From Sphingomonas sp. OK281 (lineage in GTDB: Bacteria; Pseudomonadota; Alphaproteobacteria; Sphingomonadales; Sphingomonadaceae), in contig NZ_FOVZ01000002.1 in assembly GCF_900115295.1 (NCBI RefSeq), forward strand, positions 434,001-498,000: DNA of 64,000 nucleotides. Direction: 5' to 3'. The notes beneath the pieces were generated by a model, which was given only the letters and a program-made list of their open reading frames with translations, did no database searches and was not told the DNA's origin. The position numbers and the translations under genes were made by a program. Below, piece by piece: positions 25,732 to 34,009 of the stretch. Positions within the stretch are counted from its first letter, which is position 1; each line of letters begins with the position of its first letter.

Positions 25732-26844
25732 ATGACCACCCAGATCACCGCCGCCGTCCTCGCGCAAAGCGGCGACAACCCGCGTCCCTATGCCGACACG
25801 CCTCCGCTGGTCCTCAAGACGCTGACGCTCGACGACCCGAAGCCCGGCGAGCTGCTGGTCCGCATCGACGCGGCCGGGATCTGCCATTCCGACCTCTCGG
25901 TGGTGAACGGTGATCGCCCCCGCCCGATGCCGATGGCGCTCGGCCACGAAGCCGCCGCGACGATCGTCGCGCTTGGTGATCCGGACGACGCGCAGTTCGC
26001 GGTCGGCGATCAGGTCGTGCTGGTGTTCCTGCCGTCGTGCGGCGAATGCGTCGCCTGCGCATCGGGCGAGGGCTATCTCTGCCCCAACGCCGCCGCCGCG
26101 AACGGTGCGGGCGAATTGATGCGCGGCGGTCATCGCCTCTCGGATTGCGGCGCGGCGGTGCACCATCATCTGGGCGTGTCGGCCTTCGCGACGCATGCGG
26201 TGGTCGATCGCCGCTCGGCCGTGAAGGTCGATCGCGACATCCCGGCGGAAACTGCGGCGCTGTTCGGCTGCGCGGTGCTGACCGGCGTTGGCGCGGTTAT
26301 GAACACCGCGCAGGTCCGGCCCGGCGAGAGCGTGCTGGTCTACGGCCTCGGCGGGGTAGGGCTGGCGGCCCTGCTTGGCGCGCTCGCGGCAGGCGCGCAA
26401 CCGGTCACCGCGGTCGATCCTTCGCCCGAAAAGCGCGCGCTCGCGCTCGAACTCGGAGCGGCGCAAGCTCTGTCGCCAGACGATGCGGCGTCGCTGCCAA
26501 AGGCCGATGTGGTGATCGAGACCGTCGGCAAGGCCGTAGTGCTTGCCCAGGCCTATGCCGCGGCACGGCGCGGCGGGCGGGTCGTCACGGTCGGACTGCC
26601 CAATGCATCCGAAATGCTGTCCATTCCGGCATTGTCGCTGGTCGCCGACGGCAAGACGCTGATGGGAAGTTACATGGGCTCGTCGATCCCGTCGCGCGAT
26701 ATTCCGCGCTACGTCGCGTTGTGGCGGGCGGGGCGGCTGCCGGTCGAGCGATTGCTCACCTCGATCAGCCCGTTGTCGGAGATCAACGGCCTGCTCGACC
26801 GGCTCGCCTCGGGCGCTGCCATCCGCCAAGTGGTCAAACCCTGA
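25732..26844 (+). CDS. zinc-dependent alcohol dehydrogenase (MDR family)
   Basis: 370 aa. GroES-like domain with catalytic-zinc residues Cys in AAGICHSDLSV (about 50) and GHE in LGHEAA (about 71), the four structural-zinc cysteines in CGECVACASGEGYLC, and the NAD-binding VYGLGGVGLAALLGALAAG (about 203). It oxidises an alcohol intermediate to the aldehyde used by one of the two ALDHs, or the reverse. ATG 25732 is preferred; an in-frame start at 25714 also exists. The REP-like element separates it from the lyase. Confidence 0.9.
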   Translation: MTTQITAAVLAQSGDNPRPYADTPPLVLKTLTLDDPKPGELLVRIDAAGICHSDLSVVNGDRPRPMPMALGHEAAATIVALGDPDDAQFAVGDQVVLVFLPSCGECVACASGEGYLCPNAAAANGAGELMRGGHRLSDCGAAVHHHLGVSAFATHAVVDRRSAVKVDRDIPAETAALFGCAVLTGVGAVMNTAQVRPGESVLVYGLGGVGLAALLGALAAGAQPVTAVDPSPEKRALALELGAAQALSPDDAASLPKADVVIETVGKAVVLAQAYAAARRGGRVVTVGLPNASEMLSIPALSLVADGKTLMGSYMGSSIPSRDIPRYVALWRAGRLPVERLLTSISPLSEINGLLDRLASGAAIRQVVKP

Positions 26845-26852
26845 ACTTGGTA

Positions 26853-26875
26853 CTTTATCCGCCAGGCGGATAAAG
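26853..26875. promoter_or_regulatory. perfect 23-bp palindrome: candidate IclR operator (site A)
   Basis: The arm CTTTATCCGCC and its exact reverse complement lie around one central A. It starts nine bases after the alcohol dehydrogenase stop and ends 74 bases before the IclR start, so it is well placed for autoregulation. Variants with the same core (TCCGCC-N-GGCGG) occur at 38274, 47004 and, degenerate, 33911 and 58872, each upstream of a different operon. Confidence 0.7.
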
Positions 26876-26949
26876 ATTGTCACGTGGCGGTCATCAAGCC
26901 ATTCCCTGTCATGCTGGTGCAACCAAAATGACTTCGGGGATTCGCGAGC

Positions 26950-27732
26950 ATGGAAAAGGGTGTACCCATCCGGTCGATCAGCCGGTCGATCGCCGCGCTG
27001 AAGGCGATCAACCGCCACGGCTCGCTGTCGATGATGGAGATATCGAAGGCGTCGGAAGTTCCCTATCCGACCGCCTGCCGGATCGTGCAAACGCTGCTGT
27101 ATGAAGGACTTATCGAGCAGGAGCCCGCGCGCAAACGCTATCGCCCGACGGCGATGGTGCAGACGCTCGCGCATGGGTTCCAACAGGACGACCGGCTCGT
27201 AAAGGCTGCGCGGCCGCATATCGTCGACCTGACCAAGCGGTTCGGCTGGCCCGTCTCGATCGCGACTCGAGTCGGTCGCAACATGATGCTGCGCGATTCG
27301 ACGCATGCGAACACGTCGCTGACGTTCGAGCAATATTATCCCGGCTTCACCCTGCCGATCCTCGACAGCGCCTCGGGCAAGCTGTCGATGGCGTTCGCGC
27401 CGGAGGAGGAGCGGCTGATGATCCTCAAATGGATGCGCGTGTCGCAGGAGATCGACCTGCAATATCTCGCCACCGCGCAGGCGAGCCTCGACGTCGATCG
27501 CATCCGCCGCCAGGGCTATGCGGTCCAGGGCCGCAACCATTTCAACCTGACGCCCGGCAAGACCTCGTCGATCGCGGTGCCGATCTTCATGAACGGTGTG
27601 TTCGAGGCGGCGATGACGATGGTGTTCTTCGTCACCGCGATGAAGCTCGAGGTGGCGCTGGAGACCTATCTGGAGGAGCTGAAGGCGGCGGCGACCCTGA
27701 TCAGCCATGATCTGAGCGAAGGGGCGGCGTAA
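26950..27732 (+). CDS. IclR-family transcriptional regulator
   Basis: 260 aa. N-terminal winged HTH (SISRSIAALKAINRHGSLSMMEISKASEVPYPTACRIVQTLL region, residues about 9-52) followed by the IclR effector-binding domain (about 75-250: LVKAARPHIVDLTKRFGWPVSIATRVG; GKTSSIAVPIFMNG). These regulators bind palindromic operators as dimers or tetramers and answer to aromatic or small organic acids. It is the last gene of the hyu operon and the only transcription factor in the catabolic island, so it is the natural regulator of the whole set. Its own promoter holds the perfect palindrome. Confidence 0.9.
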   Translation: MEKGVPIRSISRSIAALKAINRHGSLSMMEISKASEVPYPTACRIVQTLLYEGLIEQEPARKRYRPTAMVQTLAHGFQQDDRLVKAARPHIVDLTKRFGWPVSIATRVGRNMMLRDSTHANTSLTFEQYYPGFTLPILDSASGKLSMAFAPEEERLMILKWMRVSQEIDLQYLATAQASLDVDRIRRQGYAVQGRNHFNLTPGKTSSIAVPIFMNGVFEAAMTMVFFVTAMKLEVALETYLEELKAAATLISHDLSEGAA

Positions 27733-27747
27733 CACGCCCGCACGGCT

Positions 27748-27869
27748 ACCACCCCGGCGAAGGCCGGGGCCCAATTGGAAAGGTGGCAATAATGACGGGC
27801 CATCCTCGGTTATAACCGTCCCCCAATTGGGCCCCGGCCTTCGCCGGGGTGGTGGTGGGGGGGGGGGGG
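27748..27869. repeat. REP-like palindromic element (type 1, copy B) plus a run of 13 G
   Basis: Arms at 27748-27778 and 27823-27855 match the copy at 18925-19032 (same CCCCGGCGAAGGCCGGGG core and CCCAATTGG end). It lies between the convergent IclR and ALDH2 genes and could end transcription from both sides. A run of 13 G follows (27857-27869); homopolymers this long are prone to sequencing or assembly error. Confidence 0.85.
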
Positions 27870-27874
27870 CGCCC

Positions 27875-29377
27875 TCACAACCGCGCGGTCACCGCCTTTG
27901 TCTCGAGATACGCATCGAGCCCCTCGCGCCCGAACTCGCGTCCCCAACCCGATTGCCCATATCCCCCGAATGGAATGTTGGTCCCCACCGCGCCGTGGCA
28001 GTTGATCGAAACCTGCCCCGCGCGAATCCGCGACGCCAGCCGGTGCGCGGACGACAGGTTCTGCGTCCAAACGCTCCCCGACAGTCCAAACGGCGTATCG
28101 TTCGCCAGCCGCGCGATCGCGTCTAGATCGTCGGTCGCGAACTGTGACACCGCCATCACCGGGCCGAAAATCTCCTCGCGCACCACCGCCATCTCCGGCC
28201 GCGTGTCGGTAAAGATCGTCGGCTGGATGAAGTTGCCCGGCCGGTCGAGCCGCTTGCCGCCAGTGACGAGCGTCGCTCCTTCGGCAATCGCGCCGTCGAT
28301 ATACCCCATTACCTTGGCAGTATGCGCGTCCGAGATCATCGGCCCGAGCATTGTCGCGGGATCGAGCCCATGCCCGAGCGTCATGCCGGCCGCAAACGCC
28401 ACCAGGCCCTCGACCAGCTGATCATGAATGCTCTCGTGAACGAAGATGCGCGTGCCGGCCATGCAGTTCTGGCCCTGCAGGAAGAACGTCGCCATCGCCA
28501 CGCCGGGGATCGCCAGCGCGAGATCGGCATCGGCCAGCACCACCACCGGCGACTTGCCGCCGAGTTCGAGCGAGACCTTCTTCAGATTGCCGATCGCCGC
28601 CTGGACGATCCGCCGGCCGGTCGCGGTCGAGCCCGTGAACGAGATCTTGTCGACGTCCGGGTGTTCGGCGAGCGCCGCGCCGACGCTCGAACCAAGTCCG
28701 TTGACGATGTTGACGACACCGTTCGGAAAGCCCGCGTCGAGGATCAGCTGCCCGAGCCGCAGCATCGACAGCGGCGTCTCCTCCGACGGCTTGATGACGA
28801 CGGTGCACCCCGCGGCGAGTGCCGGCGCCAGCTTCAGGATCGCCGTCGACAAAGGCACGTTCCACGGGACGATCTGCCCGACCACGCCGACCGGTTCGCG
28901 CAGCGTATAGGTCAGCGCCTCCGCTTCGGCGGCGACATGGCGCGGCGGGGCGGTCGTCGTGCCCTCGATCCGCATGATCCCGCCGGCATAATAGTCGACC
29001 ATCTCGACGCAGTTGGCGACCGTGAGACCGGCGATGAACATCGGCATGCCGTTGTCGATCACGTCCAGTTCGGCGAGCACCTGCGCGTCGTCATTCATTG
29101 CCCGCGCGAGCCGCATCAGCAGCGCGGTGCGCTCGGCGACGGTCAGCCGCGACCACGGCCCTTCGAACGCACGTCGCGCCGCCGCGACCGCGCGGTCGAT
29201 ATCGCCCGCACCGCCGATCGCGAACCGCGCCAGGACCAACCCGGTCGCCGGATCGCGCGTCGCCATCGTCTCGCCGGCCTCGCCGTCGACCCATGCGCCG
29301 TCGATCAGCAGCTGGTGCGGCTGGTCGAGGAACGCCTGCGTCTCGGGCGCGATCGCGTGGCCGTCGAAGGGGATCAT
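27875..29377 (-). CDS. NAD(P)-dependent aldehyde dehydrogenase (copy 2)
   Basis: 500 aa. ALDH motifs: VVGQIVPWNVPLSTAIL, SFTGSTATGRRI, Glu in VSLELGGKSPVV (about 270), Cys in LQGQNCMAGTRIFVH (about 304), VREEIFGPVM and a PFGGYGQSGWGREFG end. It is clearly related to copy 1 at 19086 but differs throughout, so it probably serves another aldehyde. Its ATG overlaps the monooxygenase stop by four bases; it is the last gene of the operon racemase-deacetylase-monooxygenase-ALDH. Confidence 0.92.
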   Translation of the reverse strand: MIPFDGHAIAPETQAFLDQPHQLLIDGAWVDGEAGETMATRDPATGLVLARFAIGGAGDIDRAVAAARRAFEGPWSRLTVAERTALLMRLARAMNDDAQVLAELDVIDNGMPMFIAGLTVANCVEMVDYYAGGIMRIEGTTTAPPRHVAAEAEALTYTLREPVGVVGQIVPWNVPLSTAILKLAPALAAGCTVVIKPSEETPLSMLRLGQLILDAGFPNGVVNIVNGLGSSVGAALAEHPDVDKISFTGSTATGRRIVQAAIGNLKKVSLELGGKSPVVVLADADLALAIPGVAMATFFLQGQNCMAGTRIFVHESIHDQLVEGLVAFAAGMTLGHGLDPATMLGPMISDAHTAKVMGYIDGAIAEGATLVTGGKRLDRPGNFIQPTIFTDTRPEMAVVREEIFGPVMAVSQFATDDLDAIARLANDTPFGLSGSVWTQNLSSAHRLASRIRAGQVSINCHGAVGTNIPFGGYGQSGWGREFGREGLDAYLETKAVTARL

Positions 29378-30525
29378 AGGCTCACCGTCCTGCAGTCATA
29401 GTCGAACAGGCCGAGGCTCTCCTCGTCCTTCATCGCGCCGAGCCCGAACAACGCGGCGTCGTCGGCCTGCATCCGATCGGCATTGGCGTTGGATTCGGCC
29501 TGGATGAAGCTCGCGCGCTCATGACGTGCGGCGACGTAACGACGCAGGCCTTCCGCGGTGGTGTCCGAGGCGGCGAGCGCCCGCGACAACACCACTGCAT
29601 CCTCCAGCGCACACGCGGCGCCGTGCCCGAGGAACGGCGTCATCGCATGCGCGGCGTCGCCGAGCAGCGCGACATTGCCGTCGACGGTCCAGTCGGGCAG
29701 CGCCGCCCGCGCGTTGATTGCCCATTTGAACAGCGGCACGGTCGAGGCGGCGGCGATCATCGCCTGCACCTCGTCGGACCAGCCAGCATAGGTCGCGATC
29801 AGGTCGGCGGGATCGGCGGGCAGCGTCCAGCCGTCCTCGGTCCAGCCATCCTGCCGCGCGAAAAATACCATGTTGAGCAGGCTGCCGCCACGCACGGGAT
29901 AGCGCGTGATCATCTTGCCGGGACCGATATGGATTCCCGGCCATTCGGTGACCGAACGGATCGCGTCGTCGACGGGGACGAGCGCCCGCCACGCGACATG
30001 GCCGGTGAAGGTCGCCGGCACCGTCTCGAACCGCTGGCGGACGACCGACTTCACGCCGTCCGCGCCGATGATCACGTCGCCTGCGATGCGGCTGCCGTCG
30101 GCGAGGATCACGGTCGTGCCCTCGGTCGAGGCGGCCGGTGCGCTGGTGCGCAGGTCGACGCCGGCGTCGCCCGCGGCGCGGACCAGTTCGGCATGCAGGT
30201 CGGCGCGGTGGATCGTCACATAGGGCGCGCCGTATTTCGCGCGCGCGCTCGCCCGTTCCATCGGCACCAGTACGCGGTCGTCCTGCCAGTGCTGGATGCG
30301 TTGCCGGCTGGGCTCGACACCGGCGGCTGCGACCGCCTCCATCACGCCGATATGGTCGAGGCCCTTCATCGCGTTGGGCGACAGCGTCACCCCCGCGCCG
30401 ATATCGCCGAACCGCGGTGCCGCCTCGAGCAACGTGACCGGAAAGCCCGCCTGCGCGATCGCGGCGGCGGCGGTCATACCGCCGATGCCGCCGCCGACGA
30501 TCGTGATCCGTTCGCTGCGACTCAC
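29374..30525 (-). CDS. FAD-dependent aromatic hydroxylase (salicylate / 6-hydroxynicotinate monooxygenase type)
   Basis: 383 aa. Class A flavoprotein monooxygenase: N-terminal Rossmann ITIVGGGIGGMTAAAAIAQAG, the NADPH/FAD motif VIIGADGVKSVVRQ and the FAD-ribityl motif VALLGDAAHAMTPFLGHGA (about 280). It would hydroxylate an aromatic or heteroaromatic acid using NAD(P)H and O2. The start is taken as GTG 30525, overlapping the deacetylase stop by four bases; a longer ORF would run into that gene. In known pathways the same family includes NicC (6-hydroxynicotinate 3-monooxygenase). Confidence 0.88.
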   Translation of the reverse strand: MSRSERITIVGGGIGGMTAAAAIAQAGFPVTLLEAAPRFGDIGAGVTLSPNAMKGLDHIGVMEAVAAAGVEPSRQRIQHWQDDRVLVPMERASARAKYGAPYVTIHRADLHAELVRAAGDAGVDLRTSAPAASTEGTTVILADGSRIAGDVIIGADGVKSVVRQRFETVPATFTGHVAWRALVPVDDAIRSVTEWPGIHIGPGKMITRYPVRGGSLLNMVFFARQDGWTEDGWTLPADPADLIATYAGWSDEVQAMIAAASTVPLFKWAINARAALPDWTVDGNVALLGDAAHAMTPFLGHGAACALEDAVVLSRALAASDTTAEGLRRYVAARHERASFIQAESNANADRMQADDAALFGLGAMKDEESLGLFDYDCRTVSL

Positions 30526-31436
30526 CCGAGTTGCCCGGGAATGTGCGACTCGTGGTTCTGGAGATACCAGTCCGCGATCTCCTCGCGGGTCGCCCACCAC
30601 ACGCCCGGCAGCGACTTGGCATGTTCGATGAACTCGCGCAGCGCGCGAATGCGGTGCGCGCGCCCCGAGACGTGCGGGTGCAGGCCGACGTTCATGATCC
30701 GGCCGGTGGTCGCGCCCTCTTCGTACAGCACGTCGAGTTCCTCGATCAGCGCCTGCGAGAACTGGTCGGTGGTGAAGTTCTTGCGCGTGATGAACGTGAA
30801 GTCGTTGATCTCGTTCGAATAGGGCACCGACACGATCGGCCCGTTCGGCGTCTTCAGCAGGTACGGCTGATCGTCGTTCATGATGTCGCAGTAGAAGGTG
30901 CAGCCATATTCGGCGAGGATGTCGGCGGTCTGCATCGTCCCGCGAAGGCTCGACGACAGCCAGCCCTTCGACTTCCGCCCGGTGAACTTCTCGAACTGGT
31001 CGAGCGTCCGCAGCACGATCTCGCGCTCCTTCGCGGGGTCGCCCGCGAAGTTGGTCAGCAGTTCCCCCTGCTCCCAGTTATGCGTCAGCAATTCCCAGCC
31101 GCGCGCGAGCACCGCATCCGTCATCGCCCCGCGCCGCTCGAACGTCACGCCGTTGGTGGTGCAGCTCGCCTTCACGCCCAGTTTGTCGAACAGCTCGAAC
31201 AGCCGCCAGATGCCGACCCGCTGGCCATATTCGCGCCAGCTATAGTTCGGGAAATCGGGCACGTTCCCCGGCAGGATATCGGGCAGGATCGACGGGCCGC
31301 CCGCGTAATAGGGCTTGTCGGTATCCTTAGTCAGATCCCAGGTCTCGAGATTGAACGTCAGGATCAGCGCGACGCGCGCGCCGTTCGGCCACACCAGCGG
31401 CTGGCGGGCGGGAAGCGGGATGTAATCATAGTCCAT
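30522..31436 (-). CDS. polysaccharide-deacetylase-fold hydrolase (PuuE allantoinase / cyclic-imide hydrolase type)
   Basis: 304 aa, no signal peptide, so cytosolic. The NodB-like barrel has VALILTFNLETWDL at the first-motif position, THNWEQGELL at the second, GWLSSSLRGTMQTADIL, and GLHPHVSGRAHRI near the end. The usual metal-binding Asp pair of chitin/peptidoglycan deacetylases is absent at the first motif, as in PuuE-type enzymes that open cyclic amides. A cytosolic location beside HyuAB and an aromatic hydroxylase supports ring opening rather than cell-wall work. The substrate is unknown. Confidence 0.8.
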   Translation of the reverse strand: MDYDYIPLPARQPLVWPNGARVALILTFNLETWDLTKDTDKPYYAGGPSILPDILPGNVPDFPNYSWREYGQRVGIWRLFELFDKLGVKASCTTNGVTFERRGAMTDAVLARGWELLTHNWEQGELLTNFAGDPAKEREIVLRTLDQFEKFTGRKSKGWLSSSLRGTMQTADILAEYGCTFYCDIMNDDQPYLLKTPNGPIVSVPYSNEINDFTFITRKNFTTDQFSQALIEELDVLYEEGATTGRIMNVGLHPHVSGRAHRIRALREFIEHAKSLPGVWWATREEIADWYLQNHESHIPGQLG

Positions 31437-31454
31437 GCGCGTACTCCTGGGGGT

Positions 31455-32213
31455 TCAGCAGTGGCTGAGCAGATGGCCGAAGCCGTCGATCTGGTCGGAA
31501 ATGCCCATCGTTCTGAGCGCGTGCCAATAGGTCGCGGTATTGATCGCGATCACCGGCTTATCCAGCCAGAATTCGGCGATGGCCGCAACCTCGGCAAAGG
31601 CGAGATTGGTGCCCGCCTGGATGATCGCATCGACGCCGTCGGACACGTCGATCGCCGCCTGCTTGAGTATCTGCTTGGATTCATGCGCGATCATCATCGG
31701 CGACGGCGATTTCAGCCCGACGAGGTTGACCACCTCATAGCCCTGGTCCTCGAAGAACTTCTGCACGTTGCGGTCACCGACGGGCATGTAGGGCGTGATG
31801 ATGCCGATCTTGCGGATCGGCTTGCGGTCGGCCTCGTAGGCCTTGATCGCCGCATCGACCGCGGTCGAGCCCATGATCACGGGGACGCCGCCGGTCCGCT
31901 CGACCATCTTCTTGTGAAGCCGATCCGCGCCTTCCGCGCCGTCCCAGAACGTCTCGGCGGACATCCCCATGATGACGCAACCCGGCTCCATCGACATGGA
32001 CACGTCGACCGCATCGAAGGTCGAATCGCGGATCGTGTTGAGCATCACCATGAAGCTCTCGTCGTCGGTCACCTTGGTGTCCGGAATGGCGATGCGCGAG
32101 AAGTGATTGGTGACGCCGCGCGGCTGCATCCGCGCATATTCGGGCTCGACGCTGGTGTTGGTCGACGGCGCCACCACCGCGAATTTCATGCGGTGCCCGA
32201 GTGAATCCACCAT
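31455..32213 (-). CDS. Asp/Glu racemase superfamily protein (maleate isomerase / arylmalonate decarboxylase type)
   Basis: 252 aa. Family start FAVVAPSTNTSVEPEYARM, then MEPGCVIMGMSAETFWDG with Cys79, and a second motif IIQAGTNLAFAEV. Maleate isomerases use two cysteines, one in each motif. Here the second position is Gly201, so only one catalytic Cys remains. That single-thiol state recalls arylmalonate decarboxylase, although there the retained Cys is in the other half. It could isomerise or decarboxylate an unsaturated or malonate-type acid. It is the first gene of its operon. Confidence 0.82.
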   Translation of the reverse strand: MVDSLGHRMKFAVVAPSTNTSVEPEYARMQPRGVTNHFSRIAIPDTKVTDDESFMVMLNTIRDSTFDAVDVSMSMEPGCVIMGMSAETFWDGAEGADRLHKKMVERTGGVPVIMGSTAVDAAIKAYEADRKPIRKIGIITPYMPVGDRNVQKFFEDQGYEVVNLVGLKSPSPMMIAHESKQILKQAAIDVSDGVDAIIQAGTNLAFAEVAAIAEFWLDKPVIAINTATYWHALRTMGISDQIDGFGHLLSHC

Positions 32214-32442
32214 GCCTCAGCCTCCTGTAACTGGGCTTACCCAACCATCCTGGAGAATGGATCGGAACGGTTTCGGACATATGTCTCCGCCCAGCGATCA
32301 AACCGCGACGTGCTCCGATGATCCTGGCGTGTCGACGCTGAAAATCTGTCCGTCTGTCGAGCACAAATGATCCATGACCAAGCCGCCCTCCACCCGGCCG
32401 CTACCCTGATATCGGTAACAAGAAGCAAGTTGGGGGTAGCGT

Positions 32443-33669
32443 GTGGAGGCCAGGACTGGAGCGCAGGCTGGGGTCGTGAGAACGCAGGTATTGGTTGCGG
32501 GCGGCGGCCCGGTGGGTGCGGTGGCGGCGTATCGCCTCGCGCTGATGGGTATCGACACGATCCTGGTCGAGGCGTTGCCCGATTGTCCGGAGGACATGCG
32601 TGCCTCGACGCTGCATCCGCCGACGCTCGACATGCTTGCCGAGCTGGGTGTGCTGGGCGAACTCGAGCAGGTTGGCCTGCGGGCGCCGACCTATCACTAC
32701 CGCAACCGGCGCAGCGGCGACGTGATCGAACTCGATCTGGGCGAACTGGCGGACGTGTCGGCGCATCCGTATCGGCTGCAGTGCGAGCAGTTCAAGCTCG
32801 CCCGGCTGCTGACCGCGAAGCTCGACGCGCTGCCCAATGGCGAAACCCGGTTCCAGCGACGGGTCCTCGCCTATGATCAGGACGCGAACGGGGTGACGGT
32901 ATCGGTCGAGACGCCGATGGCGATCGAGACGATCCGCGCGGACTATCTGATCGCCGCGGATGGGGCGAATTCGACGATCCGCAAGTGGACCGGCACCAGC
33001 TTCGACGGATTCACCTATCCCGAACGCTTCCTGACGCTGTCGACGCGCTATCCGATCGAGCGGCATTTCGACGGACTGGCGGCCGTCAACTACGTGTCCG
33101 ACCGCGACGAGTGGTGCGTGCTGCTGCGCGTGCCGGATTTCTGGCGCGTGCTGGTGCCGACCAACATCGCCGCGCAGGACGTCGACCTGCTGTCGGACGC
33201 GAAGAAGAACGCGGTGTTCGACGGGCTGGTCGGCGATGGCGCCAAGGTCGAGACGTCGCATCGCACGCTGTACCGCGTGCACCAGCGCGTCGCCGGCGGG
33301 TTCCACCATGGCCGCGTGCTGCTGGCCGGCGACGCCGCGCATCTCAACAATCCGCTCGGCGGGTTCGGGATGAACTCGGGTATCCACGACGTCTGGAACC
33401 TGACGACCCGGTTGCGCGACATCATCCTCGACGATGCCGATGCCGACGTGTCGCTGGCGCAGTACGACCGGCAGCGCCGGACGATCGCCAACACCTTCGT
33501 CCAGTCGCAGACGATCGCGAACAAGACGATGATGGAAGCGGGCGGCGACGGCCGCAGCGCGCAGGAAGTGCGGCTGGCGGCGCTGGCCGCCGACCCGGTG
33601 AAGCGCCGGGCGTATCTGCTCCGCCAGTCGATGTACGAGAGTCTGAAGGACGAAGCCGCGATCCTGTGA
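32443..33669 (+). CDS. FAD-dependent aromatic hydroxylase (PheA/TfdB/MhpA type)
   Basis: 408 aa. VLVAGGGPVGAVAAYRLALMG (FAD), YLIAADGANSTIRKWTG (DG motif) and GRVLLAGDAAHLNNPLGGFG (GD motif, about 292) define a phenol/3-hydroxyphenylpropionate-hydroxylase-type enzyme. The C-terminal thioredoxin-like domain of PheA is missing, giving a shorter protein. The start is GTG at 32443 or 32476; the second begins right before the FAD motif. It is only distantly related to the enzyme at 29374, so the pathway has two ring hydroxylations or two substrates. Confidence 0.87.
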   Translation: MEARTGAQAGVVRTQVLVAGGGPVGAVAAYRLALMGIDTILVEALPDCPEDMRASTLHPPTLDMLAELGVLGELEQVGLRAPTYHYRNRRSGDVIELDLGELADVSAHPYRLQCEQFKLARLLTAKLDALPNGETRFQRRVLAYDQDANGVTVSVETPMAIETIRADYLIAADGANSTIRKWTGTSFDGFTYPERFLTLSTRYPIERHFDGLAAVNYVSDRDEWCVLLRVPDFWRVLVPTNIAAQDVDLLSDAKKNAVFDGLVGDGAKVETSHRTLYRVHQRVAGGFHHGRVLLAGDAAHLNNPLGGFGMNSGIHDVWNLTTRLRDIILDDADADVSLAQYDRQRRTIANTFVQSQTIANKTMMEAGGDGRSAQEVRLAALAADPVKRRAYLLRQSMYESLKDEAAIL

Positions 33670-34009
33670 TGGAGGGGCGTTCGCCGGGGCGGTGGGGATG
33701 GCAAGATCGGGGTCCGGTCTTGCAGGACCAATCGGCTGCGAAGGATGGAGTCCAGCGTTACCGGGCGTGACGTTGATGGCGACTGGCTCTCGCTCCAGCC
33801 GGAGCACGGCAAGTGGGCCGGGATCGCGCACCGCACTCTTATCCTCATTCTTCCGCGATCTCCGCGATGCCCGTCATGCGTCGCGATGCTCCAGCGCGCA
33901 TAGCGCCGGAGCCTATCCGCCAAGCGACTATTCGGCTGCGTGCATATGGCGGGACGGCGGCAGAGCGCGCCAGTTTCGTTCCATGATCGAAACAGCCGGG
34001 AGTTCTGCC
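33670..34009. promoter_or_regulatory. 340-bp gap upstream of DUF1838 copy 2, with a degenerate IclR-type site at 33911-33933
   Basis: No credible gene. At 33911-33933 the left half TATCCGCCA of the island palindrome is kept, followed by AGCG; I count 14 of 23 bases matching the perfect site A. It lies 77 bases upstream of the DUF1838 start. Confidence 0.45.

Noticed and set aside
22827..25778. A very long minus-strand open frame (over 980 codons)
   Set aside because: It lies opposite HyuB and the lyase, both with clear family motifs. The translation is rich in Arg, Asp and His and shows no domain, as expected for antisense of GC-rich codons.
25660..27789. Long minus-strand open frame across the ADH and IclR genes
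   Set aside because: Antisense shadow of two well-supported genes; no ribosome site and no domain.
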